Shown one piece after another: positions 12,917 to 21,372 of a DNA stretch of 21,579 bases; the first letter of the stretch is position 1; every line of letters begins with the position of its first letter. The notes beneath the pieces are model-generated. The model did not search any database and was not told the origin of the DNA. It saw nothing but the letters and a program-made list of their open reading frames with translations. The stretch comes from Thermacetogenium sp. UBA5472 (GTDB lineage Bacteria > Bacillota > DSM-12270 > Thermacetogeniales > Thermacetogeniaceae), in assembly GCA_002426495.1 (NCBI GenBank), contig DIQC01000009.1, positions 25,611 to 47,189 of the forward strand, in the 5' to 3' direction. The translations under genes were made by a program, and so were the position numbers.

Positions 12917-15082
12917 TTATGACTTTAACTCTCTTTTGATATCTTGTATTTCGTAGAATTCTAAAATATCTCCATCTTTTACATCCTGGAAATTTTCCAG
13001 TCCTATTCCACACTCATGCCCCTGGGCAACTTCTTTGGCATCATCCTTGAATCTTTTTAGTGATTCGATGTTTCCCTCGTAGATGACAACACCATCACGG
13101 ACAACACGAACATTGCTCTTTCTAGTTACCTTCCCTTCGAGCATGTAGCATCCGGCAATTACTCCTACCTTTGGGATATGAAAGGTGTTTCGCACTTCTG
13201 CCCTACCTAGAGAGACCTCTTTGTGAATTGGCTCCAACAGCCCTTCTAAAGCTGCCTTAATATCATCAAGAGCCTCATAAATAACACGATAGAGCATTAT
13301 TTCTACATTCTCGGTTTCAGCAGCCTCTTTGGCATTTACGTCAGGCCTGACGTTGAAACCAATGACCAGAGCGTTTGAGGCACTGGCAAGCATAACGTCA
13401 GTTTCAGTTATGCCACCGACACCGGAATGAATGATACTAATTCTAACTTCTTGATCTCCCATCTTTTCCAGGGCTTGAATCAATGCCTCTGCAGAACCAC
13501 GGACATCTGCCTTAACCACCAGGTTGAGTTCTTTGACCTTACCTTCTTTGATCTGATTAAACAATTCTTCCAAAGTCACTTTCTCAGGAACAACATTTTC
13601 AATCTGCCTCTTTTTTTCAAAACGTTTTTCAGCAATCTGGCGAGCCAATCTTTCATCATCAACAGCGTAAAGAAGATCACCGGCAGCAGGTACTTCAGAG
13701 AGCCCAAGGATCTCTACCGGGGTTCCCGGTGAGGCTTTTTCGATCCTGTTACCCTTGAAATCATACATCGCCCTTACCTTACCAGAGGCGATACCGACCA
13801 AAATCTGATCCCCGATATACAGTATGCCATTCTGAATCAAAACTGTGGCCGCAGGGCCCCTTCCTTTATCCAATTCTGCTTCGATGACAATACCCCTGGC
13901 CGGCTTTCTAGGATTTGCTTTTAACTCCTCCATTTCGGCAACCAGCAAAAGCATCTCCAGAAGCTGATCAATACCTGTCCCCTGTTTCGCAGAAACCGGT
14001 ACACAAATAGTACTTCCGCCCCATTCTTCGGGAACTAATCCATATTCGGCAAGCTGTTGTTTCACATGATCCGGGTCGGCACCTTGTTTGTCAATTTTAT
14101 TGATCGCTACAATGATTGGCACCTCTGCAGCCTTGGCGTGATTGATCGCTTCAACTGTTTGAGGCATCACTCCGTCATCTGCCGCCACTACCAGAACTGC
14201 AATATCTGTTGCTTGAGCGCCACGTGCCCGCATAGTTGTAAATGCTTCATGTCCCGGGGTATCCAAGAAAGTTATTTTCTTTCCCTTTATTTCTATTTGA
14301 TAAGCACCGATATGCTGTGTAATGCCCCCTGCTTCAGTAGCTATCACATTCGAATGTCGGATGTAGTCTAACAAAGATGTTTTTCCATGATCAACATGCC
14401 CCATAACTGTAATCACCGGTGGCTTCGGCTTGAGATCTTTAGGCTGATCAAGTGCTTCACGTAAAACTTCTTCTTCTAATTCTACAACTTCATCCTGTAC
14501 TACAACATCAACCCCAAATTCAGAGGCGGCAAGTGTGGCAGTTTCGCTATCGATCACCTGATTTAAAGAAGCCATCACCCCTAAGTCAATCAGCTTCTTA
14601 ATTATTTCACTCCCATTAACATGCAGGGAATTAGCCAGTTCCTGTACAGTGACCTTATTATCGATAATAATTGTTTTCGGTTCTGTATTTTTAGCGGCTA
14701 CACGATGATAATCCCTGCGTTTTCTCTTACTGCTGCGACCGCGAACTGGATTCTGTACTTTTGCCAGAACCACCTTTTGATTTTGCTTTTTCTTCTGACT
14801 TAATTCATCCTTTTTCACCTGAGCTCTCTTGCGAAAATCTTTTTCTTTAACCTCAGGTTTGCTGGTAGAAACCGCATCTTTTGTTTCTTTCTTATTTTTA
14901 TTATTCTTATTGTTTCTATTATCTTTGGGTTTTAAATTCTTTTTTATTTTGGCAATTTCTTTTTCCTCTATTGTACTCATATGGTTCTTAACAGAATAGC
15001 CCATCTGACGCAAGCGGTCTGCCAGATCTTTACTGTTCATGTTCAGTTCTTTGGCCAATTCATGAATCCTGATTTTAGCCAT
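12917..15082 (-). CDS. infB: Translation initiation factor IF-2
   Basis: GTPase that places initiator fMet-tRNA on the 30S subunit and promotes subunit joining. The 721-residue protein contains an N-terminal IF2_N domain (IHELAKELNMNSKDL), an Asn/Lys-rich linker (about 51-120), a second IF2_N copy (VTVQELANSL, about 144-153) and the G domain. In the G domain, G1 is GHVDHGKT (228-235), G3 is DTPGHE and G4 is NKID; the C-terminal tRNA-binding domains follow. The frame extends to a GTG at 15133, but the ATG at 15082 gives the universal MAKIRIHEL start. It has GGGGTGA upstream and lies one base after the ylxQ stop. The short variable linker is typical of Clostridia. Confidence 0.98.
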   Translation of the reverse strand: MAKIRIHELAKELNMNSKDLADRLRQMGYSVKNHMSTIEEKEIAKIKKNLKPKDNRNNKNNKNKKETKDAVSTSKPEVKEKDFRKRAQVKKDELSQKKKQNQKVVLAKVQNPVRGRSSKRKRRDYHRVAAKNTEPKTIIIDNKVTVQELANSLHVNGSEIIKKLIDLGVMASLNQVIDSETATLAASEFGVDVVVQDEVVELEEEVLREALDQPKDLKPKPPVITVMGHVDHGKTSLLDYIRHSNVIATEAGGITQHIGAYQIEIKGKKITFLDTPGHEAFTTMRARGAQATDIAVLVVAADDGVMPQTVEAINHAKAAEVPIIVAINKIDKQGADPDHVKQQLAEYGLVPEEWGGSTICVPVSAKQGTGIDQLLEMLLLVAEMEELKANPRKPARGIVIEAELDKGRGPAATVLIQNGILYIGDQILVGIASGKVRAMYDFKGNRIEKASPGTPVEILGLSEVPAAGDLLYAVDDERLARQIAEKRFEKKRQIENVVPEKVTLEELFNQIKEGKVKELNLVVKADVRGSAEALIQALEKMGDQEVRISIIHSGVGGITETDVMLASASNALVIGFNVRPDVNAKEAAETENVEIMLYRVIYEALDDIKAALEGLLEPIHKEVSLGRAEVRNTFHIPKVGVIAGCYMLEGKVTRKSNVRVVRDGVVIYEGNIESLKRFKDDAKEVAQGHECGIGLENFQDVKDGDILEFYEIQDIKRELKS

Positions 15083-15083
15083 T

Positions 15084-15413
15084 TCAATCACCCCATTTTG
15101 GTTTATCCCGGACCTTCTCTTTTTCAAATTCACGCATTAGCTCTACCGCTATGCCCTGAGACAGAACCGCCCAGTAACATGCTGGGTTTCCTATGGATCT
15201 GAGAAATAGGTCCTTATTGCCATACTCTAGAAAAGGAATATTCAGAGACTGGCACTCTCTGATAATCTTTTTACGGTTTTTTCCTGCATCTGCAGTGATA
15301 ATTACCAGCTTTGCTTTATCTTTACGAACAGCATTTTGGCAGTTGCTCATTCCGTAAACAATTTTATTAGCTTTTTTGGCAAATCCCATCAGCGTCAAAA
15401 AAGTCAATCGCAT
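15084..15413 (-). CDS. ylxQ: YlxQ, L7Ae-family RNA-binding protein
   Basis: Ribosomal protein L7Ae/eL8-like protein of 109 residues that probably binds kink-turn RNA; its cellular role is not settled. The fold is recognisable from LMGFAKKANKIVYG, AKLVIITADAGKN and IPFLEYGNKDLFLRSIG. The ATG at 15413 overlaps the end of ylxR by 10 bases. A TTG at 15407, overlapping the ylxR stop as TTGA and better spaced from AGGTGA, is an alternative start two codons later. It sits between ylxR and infB as in nearly all Firmicutes. Confidence 0.93.
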   Translation of the reverse strand: MRLTFLTLMGFAKKANKIVYGMSNCQNAVRKDKAKLVIITADAGKNRKKIIRECQSLNIPFLEYGNKDLFLRSIGNPACYWAVLSQGIAVELMREFEKEKVRDKPKWGD

Positions 15414-15679
15414 TCACCTGAGATAGTTTTTTTCAAATCAATAATAACATCCTGAGGCAGTTCCATCTGCAGGGCCCTCTCCAGTTTTTTTCCCTTAAGG
15501 GCAGTTGTCAGGCACTCCATACTCCGGCAAATATAAGCACCTCTTCCTGACAGCTTTCCGGTTGTGTCAATATTTATCTGGGAATCTGGAGTTCTTACAA
15601 TGCGCATCAGATCTTTTTTACTCCTGGTCTGCCCGCACCCAACACAAACACGTTGAGGAACCTTTTTTAATCTAACCAT
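15404..15679 (-). CDS. ylxR: YlxR/RnpM (DUF448) RNA-binding protein
   Basis: A 91-residue DUF448 protein. B. subtilis YlxR has been reported to interact with RNase P RNA and modulate it, hence the name RnpM. The family segments VPQRVCVGCGQTRSKKDLMR and GKLSGRGAYICR are intact. The ATG at 15679 shares its A with the nusA TGA stop (TGATG), with GAGGTGG about 9 bases upstream, so translation is coupled to nusA. The frame's extra TTG codon in front is unlikely to be used. The end overlaps ylxQ by 10 bases. Confidence 0.95.
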   Translation of the reverse strand: MVRLKKVPQRVCVGCGQTRSKKDLMRIVRTPDSQINIDTTGKLSGRGAYICRSMECLTTALKGKKLERALQMELPQDVIIDLKKTISGECD

Positions 15680-16779
15680 CAAGAGTCCACCTCTTGTTCC
15701 TTGGATTCATCAACTTCCGTCAGGAGCTGTTCCTCAGCCAATGCCAATTCTTGCTGAGCTTCACTTTTAATATCAATTTTCCATCCAGACAAACGTGCAG
15801 CCAACCTGGCATTTTGTCCTTCCTTGCCAATGGCCAAGGAAAGTTGGTGATTGGGAACAATCACCCGTGCAGCCTTCTCATCCTCGTTAGTCTCTACTGA
15901 TATAACTTTAGACGGGCTCAAGGCATTGGCGATATATAACCTTGGGTCATCGTCCCATTTGACTATATCGATTTTTTCTCCCTTAAGCTCTTGAACAATT
16001 GACTGAACACGCATACCTTTTGGACCCACACACGCCCCGATAGAGTCAACATTCTCACTTTTTGAATAAACAGCTACCTTAGAACGCATCCCGGGCTCTC
16101 GGACAACAGATTTTATTTCAACAATTCCCTCGAAAACTTCCGGCACCTCTAATTCAAAAAGCCTTTTAAGTAAACCCGGGTGGGTGCGAGAAACTAAGAT
16201 CTGCGGGCCTTTGGTTGTTTTCTTTACTTCATTTATGTAGGTCTTAATCCTTTCCCCCTGATTATACTTCTCGAATATAATTTGTTCAGATGGTAATAGC
16301 AAGGCTTCAGATTTACCTAAATCAATATAAACATTTCTTCCCTCTTGACGCCTTACAATCCCAGTAACAATATCCCCTTCCCGGCTTAAGAATTCTTTAT
16401 AAATCATGCCCCGTTCCGCTTCACGGATCTGTTGAAAAACAACTTGTTTAGCTGCTTGTGCAGCGATCCTCCCAAAATTACTCGGAGTAACCTCTATCTC
16501 TACTATATCTCCCTCTTCGACTTCCGGATCCAATTCCGCAGCCTCTTCTAAGGAGATTTCCAAGTTGGAATCAGTGACATCAGCAACTACTGTTTTCCTG
16601 GAAAAAACCGTTATCTCTCCTGTTTCCCTGGCTATCTCTATACGAGCGTTCTGCGAGGAACCGAAATTTTTCCTATATGCAGTAAGCAGGGCATGTTCTA
16701 TTGCCTGCAGAAGAATCTCGCTGCTGATCCCCTTTTCTTTTTCAATATCCTTCAAGGCGTTTATAAAGTCCACATTCAC
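15679..16779 (-). CDS. nusA: Transcription termination/antitermination protein NusA
   Basis: RNA polymerase-associated factor that controls pausing, intrinsic termination and antitermination. The 366 residues comprise the N-terminal polymerase-binding domain (1-130), an S1 domain (about 135-200), KH1 with GPKGMRV (252-258) and KH2 with AIGKEGQNARLAARLSGW (316-333). There are no C-terminal acidic repeats, as usual in Firmicutes. The start is a GTG at 16779 with GGGGGG 9 bases upstream, giving MNVDFINAL, close to the common MNxDFxxAL. An ATG 4 bases upstream is out of frame. It follows rimP by 14 bases and overlaps ylxR by one base. Confidence 0.97.
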   Translation of the reverse strand: MNVDFINALKDIEKEKGISSEILLQAIEHALLTAYRKNFGSSQNARIEIARETGEITVFSRKTVVADVTDSNLEISLEEAAELDPEVEEGDIVEIEVTPSNFGRIAAQAAKQVVFQQIREAERGMIYKEFLSREGDIVTGIVRRQEGRNVYIDLGKSEALLLPSEQIIFEKYNQGERIKTYINEVKKTTKGPQILVSRTHPGLLKRLFELEVPEVFEGIVEIKSVVREPGMRSKVAVYSKSENVDSIGACVGPKGMRVQSIVQELKGEKIDIVKWDDDPRLYIANALSPSKVISVETNEDEKAARVIVPNHQLSLAIGKEGQNARLAARLSGWKIDIKSEAQQELALAEEQLLTEVDESKEQEVDS

Positions 16780-16793
16780 ATCTGCTCACCCCC

Positions 16794-17258
16794 CTATAAA
16801 TCGCTTTTCAGTTTTGCTTTTTTTATAAGATGATAGGGTATCTTTATTGAACGGCCACCTTCAGTTTCCAGCACCACCATATCATCTACATAATCGGAAA
16901 TTACCCCTTGATAATTTCTGCTTCCTTCAATTTTGGTTGTGGTGCGCAACTTTATTGGAGAGCCGCTAAAACGCACAAAATCCTCCGGTTTCTTTAATGG
17001 TCGTTCTATTCCCGGAGAAGATACTTCCAGAAAATATTGGTGAGGGATGATACCTGACTCGTCCAGTTCAGTACCGATATAACCGCTGACTTTTTCACAA
17101 TCATCCAGCTGTACCCCACCCTGTTTATCTATAAAAATGCGTAAGTACCAACTACTCCCTTCCCTTTTGCATTCCACATCCACTAACTCAAGACCATTTT
17201 GTAAGATAAAGGGGGTAATCATTTCCGCCACCTCTGTATTCACTGCCTGTTCGTTCAA
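16794..17258 (-). CDS. rimP: Ribosome maturation factor RimP
   Basis: Assists 30S subunit assembly. The 154-residue protein has the N-terminal RimP domain with LELVDVECKREG and LRIFIDKQGGV, the family motif EVSSPGIERPLKKPEDF, and a C-terminal Sm-like domain ending in IPYHLIKKAKL. The frame extends to an ATG at 17279, but GGAGG within it lies 7 bases before the TTG at 17258. That start gives a RimP of the usual length (about 150). An unusual start codon and the structured leader just upstream could both limit expression of the first gene of the operon. Confidence 0.92.
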   Translation of the reverse strand: MNEQAVNTEVAEMITPFILQNGLELVDVECKREGSSWYLRIFIDKQGGVQLDDCEKVSGYIGTELDESGIIPHQYFLEVSSPGIERPLKKPEDFVRFSGSPIKLRTTTKIEGSRNYQGVISDYVDDMVVLETEGGRSIKIPYHLIKKAKLKSDL

Positions 17259-17289
17259 GAATTTCCCTCCATTCCACATCAGTCTGAAG

Positions 17290-17325
17290 CTAATAATAAT
17301 ATGAAAGAGTGGGCAGTGGACCCAC
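17290..17325 (-). CDS. Possible 11-residue leader peptide ahead of rimP
   Basis: A perfect AGGAGG (17335-17340) with no annotated gene behind it is followed 9 bases later by a GTG opening an 11-codon frame, MGPLPTLSYYY, closed by TAG. The frame runs through the whole leader hairpin (17305-17329). A ribosome translating it would melt the stem, which is the geometry of a translation-controlled attenuator. Three adjacent Tyr codons stand before the stop. Whether it is translated is unknown; the frame is short enough to be coincidence. Confidence 0.3.
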   Translation of the reverse strand: MGPLPTLSYYY

Positions 17326-17329
17326 TCTT
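17305..17329 (-). other. Leader hairpin of the rimP-nusA operon, possible attenuator
   Basis: On the minus strand AAGAGTGGG and CCCACTCTT form a perfect 9-bp stem around the 7-base loop TCCACTG, followed by TTTCATATTATTATTA. The stem is as strong as many intrinsic terminators, but its U-tract is interrupted. GGTCTG just before and CAGACT just after the element (with one G-U pair) could close an outer helix. It lies 47 bases before the rimP TTG. NusA encoded downstream acts on such hairpins, so autoregulation of the operon is a natural hypothesis. Confidence 0.6.
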
Positions 17330-17392
17330 ACAGACCTCCTAAAAGAAATCACATTCCTTCAGCTACATTGATACCCCGCAATATACAAATCA

Positions 17393-17401
17393 ATTATAAC
17401 A
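17393..17401 (-). promoter_or_regulatory. Extended -10 promoter for the rimP-nusA-infB operon
   Basis: On the minus strand TGTTATAAT contains a perfect TATAAT (17393-17398) with the TGn extension. No good -35 is present at 16-18 bases, as is common for extended -10 promoters. Two direct copies of AGCTTTT (minus strand; 17401-17407 and 17414-17420) flank the -35 position. It lies about 65 bases after the proS stop and gives a leader of roughly 125 bases before rimP. No terminator follows proS, so readthrough from upstream is also possible. Confidence 0.6.
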
Positions 17402-17461
17402 AAAGCTCATAGTAAAAGCTACCTTACCCCATAATTTTATGGTTTGTGTTGTTATTACCCT

Positions 17462-19183
17462 CTACATCATTGAAGCCAAGGCATCTTTAAGATAAGTAGC
17501 TATGTTCCCTTTCTCCTGAAAGCTCATCTCTCCTGTAGAGCGCCACTTGACCTCTATGAGCCCCTCAGTGATTGCCTTTTTACCAATGACTACCCTTGCC
17601 GGATAGCCGATCAGATCCGCATCCTTAAATTTAACACCAGGCCGTTCCCGGCGATCATCATAGAGCACATCAATCCCTGCTGCCACCAATTGTTGATATA
17701 TTTCTGTCGCACAATTCACCTGTGGTTCATCACGCTGATTGACTGCCATAATAACAACCTCAAAGGGAGAGATTGCAGAAGGCCAGATAATACCATCTTG
17801 ATCATGACACTGCTCTACAGCTGCAGCCATGGTTCTGGTAACCCCTATACCATAACAACCCATAATGACAGGGGCTTCTTTTCCCTTTTCATCGATGATT
17901 GTCGCTTCCATGGCTTCACTATACTTGGTTCCTAATTTGAAAATGTGCCCTACTTCAATGCCATGCTGCACCTGCAAAGGTGCTCCACAGCAAGGACAAA
18001 CGTCCCCCACTTGTGCAAAGCGGAAATCACCATAATTATCTATCTGAAAATCTCGCCCCAGGTTAACATTGACAAAATGGTAGCCGTTTTTATTTGCCCC
18101 GGCAACAGCATTAGTCAAATTATCTATTTCTGTATCTGCCAGTATTGTAACATCAGCTTTTTCCCGCAAATGAACAGGACCCGCAAACCCCATGGGAAGT
18201 CCATATTTATTCCGCATTTCGTCAGGATCAGCAGGCTCCAACATACTACATTCTAAATAGTTTTTCACCTTGATCTCATTGACCAAGCGGTCCCCCCGCA
18301 CCAGGACAACCACCAATTTGCCATCAGCATTATAAAAAAGTGATTTGATCACTTTTGCTGCATCCACCCCAAGATAGGATGCCACATCCTGCACAGTGCG
18401 TGCTTCCGGTGTTTCCTTTTTTTCTAAGGGTCTTTCTTCTTCAACTGCTGCGTCTTCACCACTAGAGTGACAGGGTGTCTTATCAATATTTGCCGCATAA
18501 TCACAACCTGAGCAAAATGTTATTTCATCCTCCCCCGTATCAGCGATGACCATAAATTCATGTGAAACATCTCCACCTATGGCCCCAGAATCAGCTTCTA
18601 CGGCTCGAAAATCCAGGCTGCACCTGCTGAATATATTATTGTATGCATCATACATCTTATGATAACTTTCTTCCAGGCCATCCTCATCCTTATCAAAGGA
18701 GTAAAGATCCTTCATAATAAACTCGCGCCCCCGCAGGAGACCAAAGCGCGGCCGCCGTTCATCACGATACTTATTATGAACCTGATAGAGAAGCAGTGGC
18801 AATTGGCGGTATGACTTAACCTCCTGCCTGAATAGATCAGTGATTAATTCTTCATGGGTAGGTCCTAGGCAAAAATCTCGCCCATGGCGATCCTTTAAGC
18901 GATACATCTCCGGACCATAAACATCCCAGCGACCAGACTCCTGCCATAATTCTGCAGGCTGGATAATAGGAAGCTGCAGTTCTACTCCCCCTGCCTTATT
19001 CATTTCTTCTCTAACGATATTTTCTATTTTTTTGACAACCTTATTCCCTAACGGAAGGAGGGTATAGACACCGGCGGCCACCTTTCTCACCATTCCGGAA
19101 CGCAGCAGCAATTGATGGCTGATTGCGTCTGCCTCCGCAGGGACTTCCCGCAGGGTCGGTATCAACATTTTTGAAACTCTCAT
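17462..19183 (-). CDS. proS: Prolyl-tRNA synthetase (bacterial type with editing domain)
   Basis: Charges tRNA-Pro with proline in the cytoplasm. The 573-residue length is that of the bacterial ProRS with an inserted editing domain between class II motifs 2 and 3. Seen: motif 2 region YRDERRPRFGLLRGREF with KDLYSFD, the YbaK-like editing insertion (about residues 225-405, including DVASYLGVDAAKVIKSL), motif 3 GCYGIGVTRTMAAA, and an anticodon-binding domain at the end. The ATG at 19183 overlaps the ispG stop as ATGA, implying translational coupling. polC, which follows proS in B. subtilis, is absent; the rimP leader comes next. Confidence 0.97.
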   Translation of the reverse strand: MRVSKMLIPTLREVPAEADAISHQLLLRSGMVRKVAAGVYTLLPLGNKVVKKIENIVREEMNKAGGVELQLPIIQPAELWQESGRWDVYGPEMYRLKDRHGRDFCLGPTHEELITDLFRQEVKSYRQLPLLLYQVHNKYRDERRPRFGLLRGREFIMKDLYSFDKDEDGLEESYHKMYDAYNNIFSRCSLDFRAVEADSGAIGGDVSHEFMVIADTGEDEITFCSGCDYAANIDKTPCHSSGEDAAVEEERPLEKKETPEARTVQDVASYLGVDAAKVIKSLFYNADGKLVVVLVRGDRLVNEIKVKNYLECSMLEPADPDEMRNKYGLPMGFAGPVHLREKADVTILADTEIDNLTNAVAGANKNGYHFVNVNLGRDFQIDNYGDFRFAQVGDVCPCCGAPLQVQHGIEVGHIFKLGTKYSEAMEATIIDEKGKEAPVIMGCYGIGVTRTMAAAVEQCHDQDGIIWPSAISPFEVVIMAVNQRDEPQVNCATEIYQQLVAAGIDVLYDDRRERPGVKFKDADLIGYPARVVIGKKAITEGLIEVKWRSTGEMSFQEKGNIATYLKDALASMM

Positions 19184-20256
19184 ATGGCCTGCTTCCTTTC
19201 CTCCAGTATTTGATTGATTTCAGAGATCAGCGTTTCCAACAGTTTATCTTCAGGCACCTTTTTGACCAATTTGCCTTGCTTAAAAAGAATGCCACACCCC
19301 TTACCACCAGCGATGCCTAGATCAGCATCTTTAGCCTCACCTGGCCCATTGACAACACACCCCATAATGGCTACTTGAAGAGCCTCCTCTGTCAGAGGCA
19401 GTTCTTGCTCCACTTCATTTAACAATTTAAAGAGATCGATCTGACAGCGCCCACAGGTGGGACAGGAGATTAGTTCGATCCCTCCTGATTTGAGGCCGAG
19501 AGACTTGAGAATCTGAAAGCCGACTCGTATCTCTTCACTGGGATGGCCTGTTAAGGATACCCTGATAGTGTCACCGATACCATCAGCCAGCAAACTCCCG
19601 ATACCGATCGACGATTTAATAGTTCCTACCCATAGTCCCCCTGCCTCTGTTACTCCCAGATGCAAGGGATAGTCAACCTTTTCAGAAAGCATTCGATAGG
19701 CCTGGATCGTTACCGGTACAGAGGTTGCTTTAACTGAAATAACAATATTATGATAGCTTTCCCGCTCTAATAGAGATACATGGGAGAGGGCGCTCTCTAC
19801 CAACCCCTGAGCAGTTCTACCGTATTTATCCTCAATATTAGAGTCAAGAGAACCCATATTCACACCGATGCGTATGGGGATATCCCTTTCTGCGGCAGCT
19901 CCGACAAGTGTTTGGACACGTTTTTGTTCACCGATGTTGCCGGGATTAATCCGTAGAGCATCGACACCACTTTCGATAGCCGTCAAGGCCAAGCGATAAT
20001 CGAAGTGGATATCTGCCACAATAGGTATTGACGTATTCTTTTTTATCTCCCGCAAGGATTCTGCTGCCACTTGATCTGGCACAGCCAACCTGACGATCTC
20101 ACAACCGATGCTCTCCAGTTCCTTGATCTGAGAGATTGTGGCATCCGCATCCCTGGTGTCTGTTTTCGTCATTGTCTGCACTGTGATCGGTGCGCCACCA
20201 CCGACAAGTTTGCTGCCAATCCTTATTTGTTTCGTTTTTATGCGTTGATAACTCAT
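19180..20256 (-). CDS. ispG: 4-hydroxy-3-methylbut-2-en-1-yl diphosphate synthase (IspG/GcpE)
   Basis: Iron-sulfur enzyme of the MEP isoprenoid pathway that reductively converts cyclic MEcPP to HMBPP. The 358-residue protein has an N-terminal TIM barrel (VQTMTKTDTRDADAT; LRINPGNIG) and the C-terminal cluster domain. The expected [4Fe-4S] ligands are Cys265 and Cys268 (CPTCGRCQ), Cys300 (GCVVNGPGE) and Glu307. The ATG at 20256 lies 6 bases after the rseP stop; GGGGG about 12 bases upstream is a distant ribosome-binding site. With dxr two genes away, two steps of the same pathway are in one cluster. Confidence 0.98.
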   Translation of the reverse strand: MSYQRIKTKQIRIGSKLVGGGAPITVQTMTKTDTRDADATISQIKELESIGCEIVRLAVPDQVAAESLREIKKNTSIPIVADIHFDYRLALTAIESGVDALRINPGNIGEQKRVQTLVGAAAERDIPIRIGVNMGSLDSNIEDKYGRTAQGLVESALSHVSLLERESYHNIVISVKATSVPVTIQAYRMLSEKVDYPLHLGVTEAGGLWVGTIKSSIGIGSLLADGIGDTIRVSLTGHPSEEIRVGFQILKSLGLKSGGIELISCPTCGRCQIDLFKLLNEVEQELPLTEEALQVAIMGCVVNGPGEAKDADLGIAGGKGCGILFKQGKLVKKVPEDKLLETLISEINQILEERKQAI

Positions 20257-20262
20257 TGAAGT

Positions 20263-21312
20263 CTAACCCCCGGTAATAATACGCGCTATATCATTATAAG
20301 TAACCAATATAAAGACCAACATCAACATAGCAAAACCGATGAGATTGACAAATCCCTCTTTTTCAGGAGCCACAGGTCTGCCTCTCACTCCCTCAATCAG
20401 TAAAAATACCAATTTGCTCCCATCCAATGCCGGGATAGGAAGCAGATTAAGCAGAGCTAGGTTGATGGCCAGCAACGCAGTAAAGATCATTAAAGACCCC
20501 GCTCCTCCTGCAGCCGCATTCCCAATAGCGACTGTAATACCCACAGGACCGGCCACATCATCGGCTGAAAGTTGACCTGCTATCATTGCCACGAATCCAT
20601 CCAAAACCAGCTTGGACAATTGAAAAGACTGAATCAATCCCAACTTAATTGCCGCAAATAACCCCTGCTTTTCCCATAACAATTGCTGAGCAACACCGAT
20701 CTGATATGCCTTAGCATCTGGCTCATAATGGGGAGTTACTGTAAAATCGAGCCTCTCTTCCCCTCTTTCTACAACCACATGGATATTATTTTCCCCACTT
20801 TCCTGTATGCTCTCGGCAACTGTCGTCCAAGTGGGGGTGGAAGTCTCATTGATAGAAACAATCCTGTCTCCGGATTGCAAACCCGCAGTCACGGCAGGGC
20901 TATCGGCAAGAACTTCTCCAATTACATTGGTTTCAGATGCTGCAGGCACTCCGATCGCACTGAAAGTGATTATAAACAACAGAACAGCCGCCAAAAAATT
21001 CATGACAGAGCCTGCAGAGATCACTGCAAAACGGCTTTTTAATGGCTTATCATTAAAATTCGCAGCGGGATCTACCCCTTCCTCAGTCTCATCCGCATCC
21101 ATACCGGCCATTCTAACAAACCCTCCCAGGGGAAGTATCCGCAAGGCGTATTTAGTGCTCTCCTTGTTTTTTTGATACCCCAAGAGCTGGGGGCCGAAAC
21201 CGAGGCTGAACTCAAACACATGAATACCCACCCATTTAGCAACCATAAAATGCCCGAGTTCATGCACGAAAATGAGAAAACCTAAAACCAGGATAGCTAT
21301 AATGACACTCAT
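20263..21312 (-). CDS. rseP: Site-2 protease RseP/RasP (M50 membrane zinc metallopeptidase)
   Basis: Intramembrane protease that cuts anti-sigma factors and signal-peptide remnants. The first membrane helix carries the zinc motif H17-E-L-G-H21. A second hydrophobic segment lies around residues 93-122, then a PDZ domain (about 125-195). Near the end NLLPIPALDG provides the third zinc ligand region (Asp297), followed by a last helix (about 322-342). At 349 residues it is the short, single-PDZ form typical of Firmicutes. The ATG at 21312 has GGGAGGT 6 bases upstream. dxr-rseP is the usual order. Confidence 0.96.
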   Translation of the reverse strand: MSVIIAILVLGFLIFVHELGHFMVAKWVGIHVFEFSLGFGPQLLGYQKNKESTKYALRILPLGGFVRMAGMDADETEEGVDPAANFNDKPLKSRFAVISAGSVMNFLAAVLLFIITFSAIGVPAASETNVIGEVLADSPAVTAGLQSGDRIVSINETSTPTWTTVAESIQESGENNIHVVVERGEERLDFTVTPHYEPDAKAYQIGVAQQLLWEKQGLFAAIKLGLIQSFQLSKLVLDGFVAMIAGQLSADDVAGPVGITVAIGNAAAGGAGSLMIFTALLAINLALLNLLPIPALDGSKLVFLLIEGVRGRPVAPEKEGFVNLIGFAMLMLVFILVTYNDIARIITGG

Positions 21313-21372
21313 CTTTTACCTCCCAGGAAGAATAGAGTCTAATAGGAAAAAGGAACACGAAAATCCCATAGC

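Noticed and set aside
17425..17445. Terminator after proS from the inverted repeat CCATA/TATGG
   Set aside because: The stem is only 5 bp, AT-rich, and followed by GGGGTAAGG rather than a T-run.
20683..21175. Two overlapping plus-strand frames of about 120 codons
   Set aside because: Both are antisense to rseP, which has intact HELGH, PDZ and LDG motifs.
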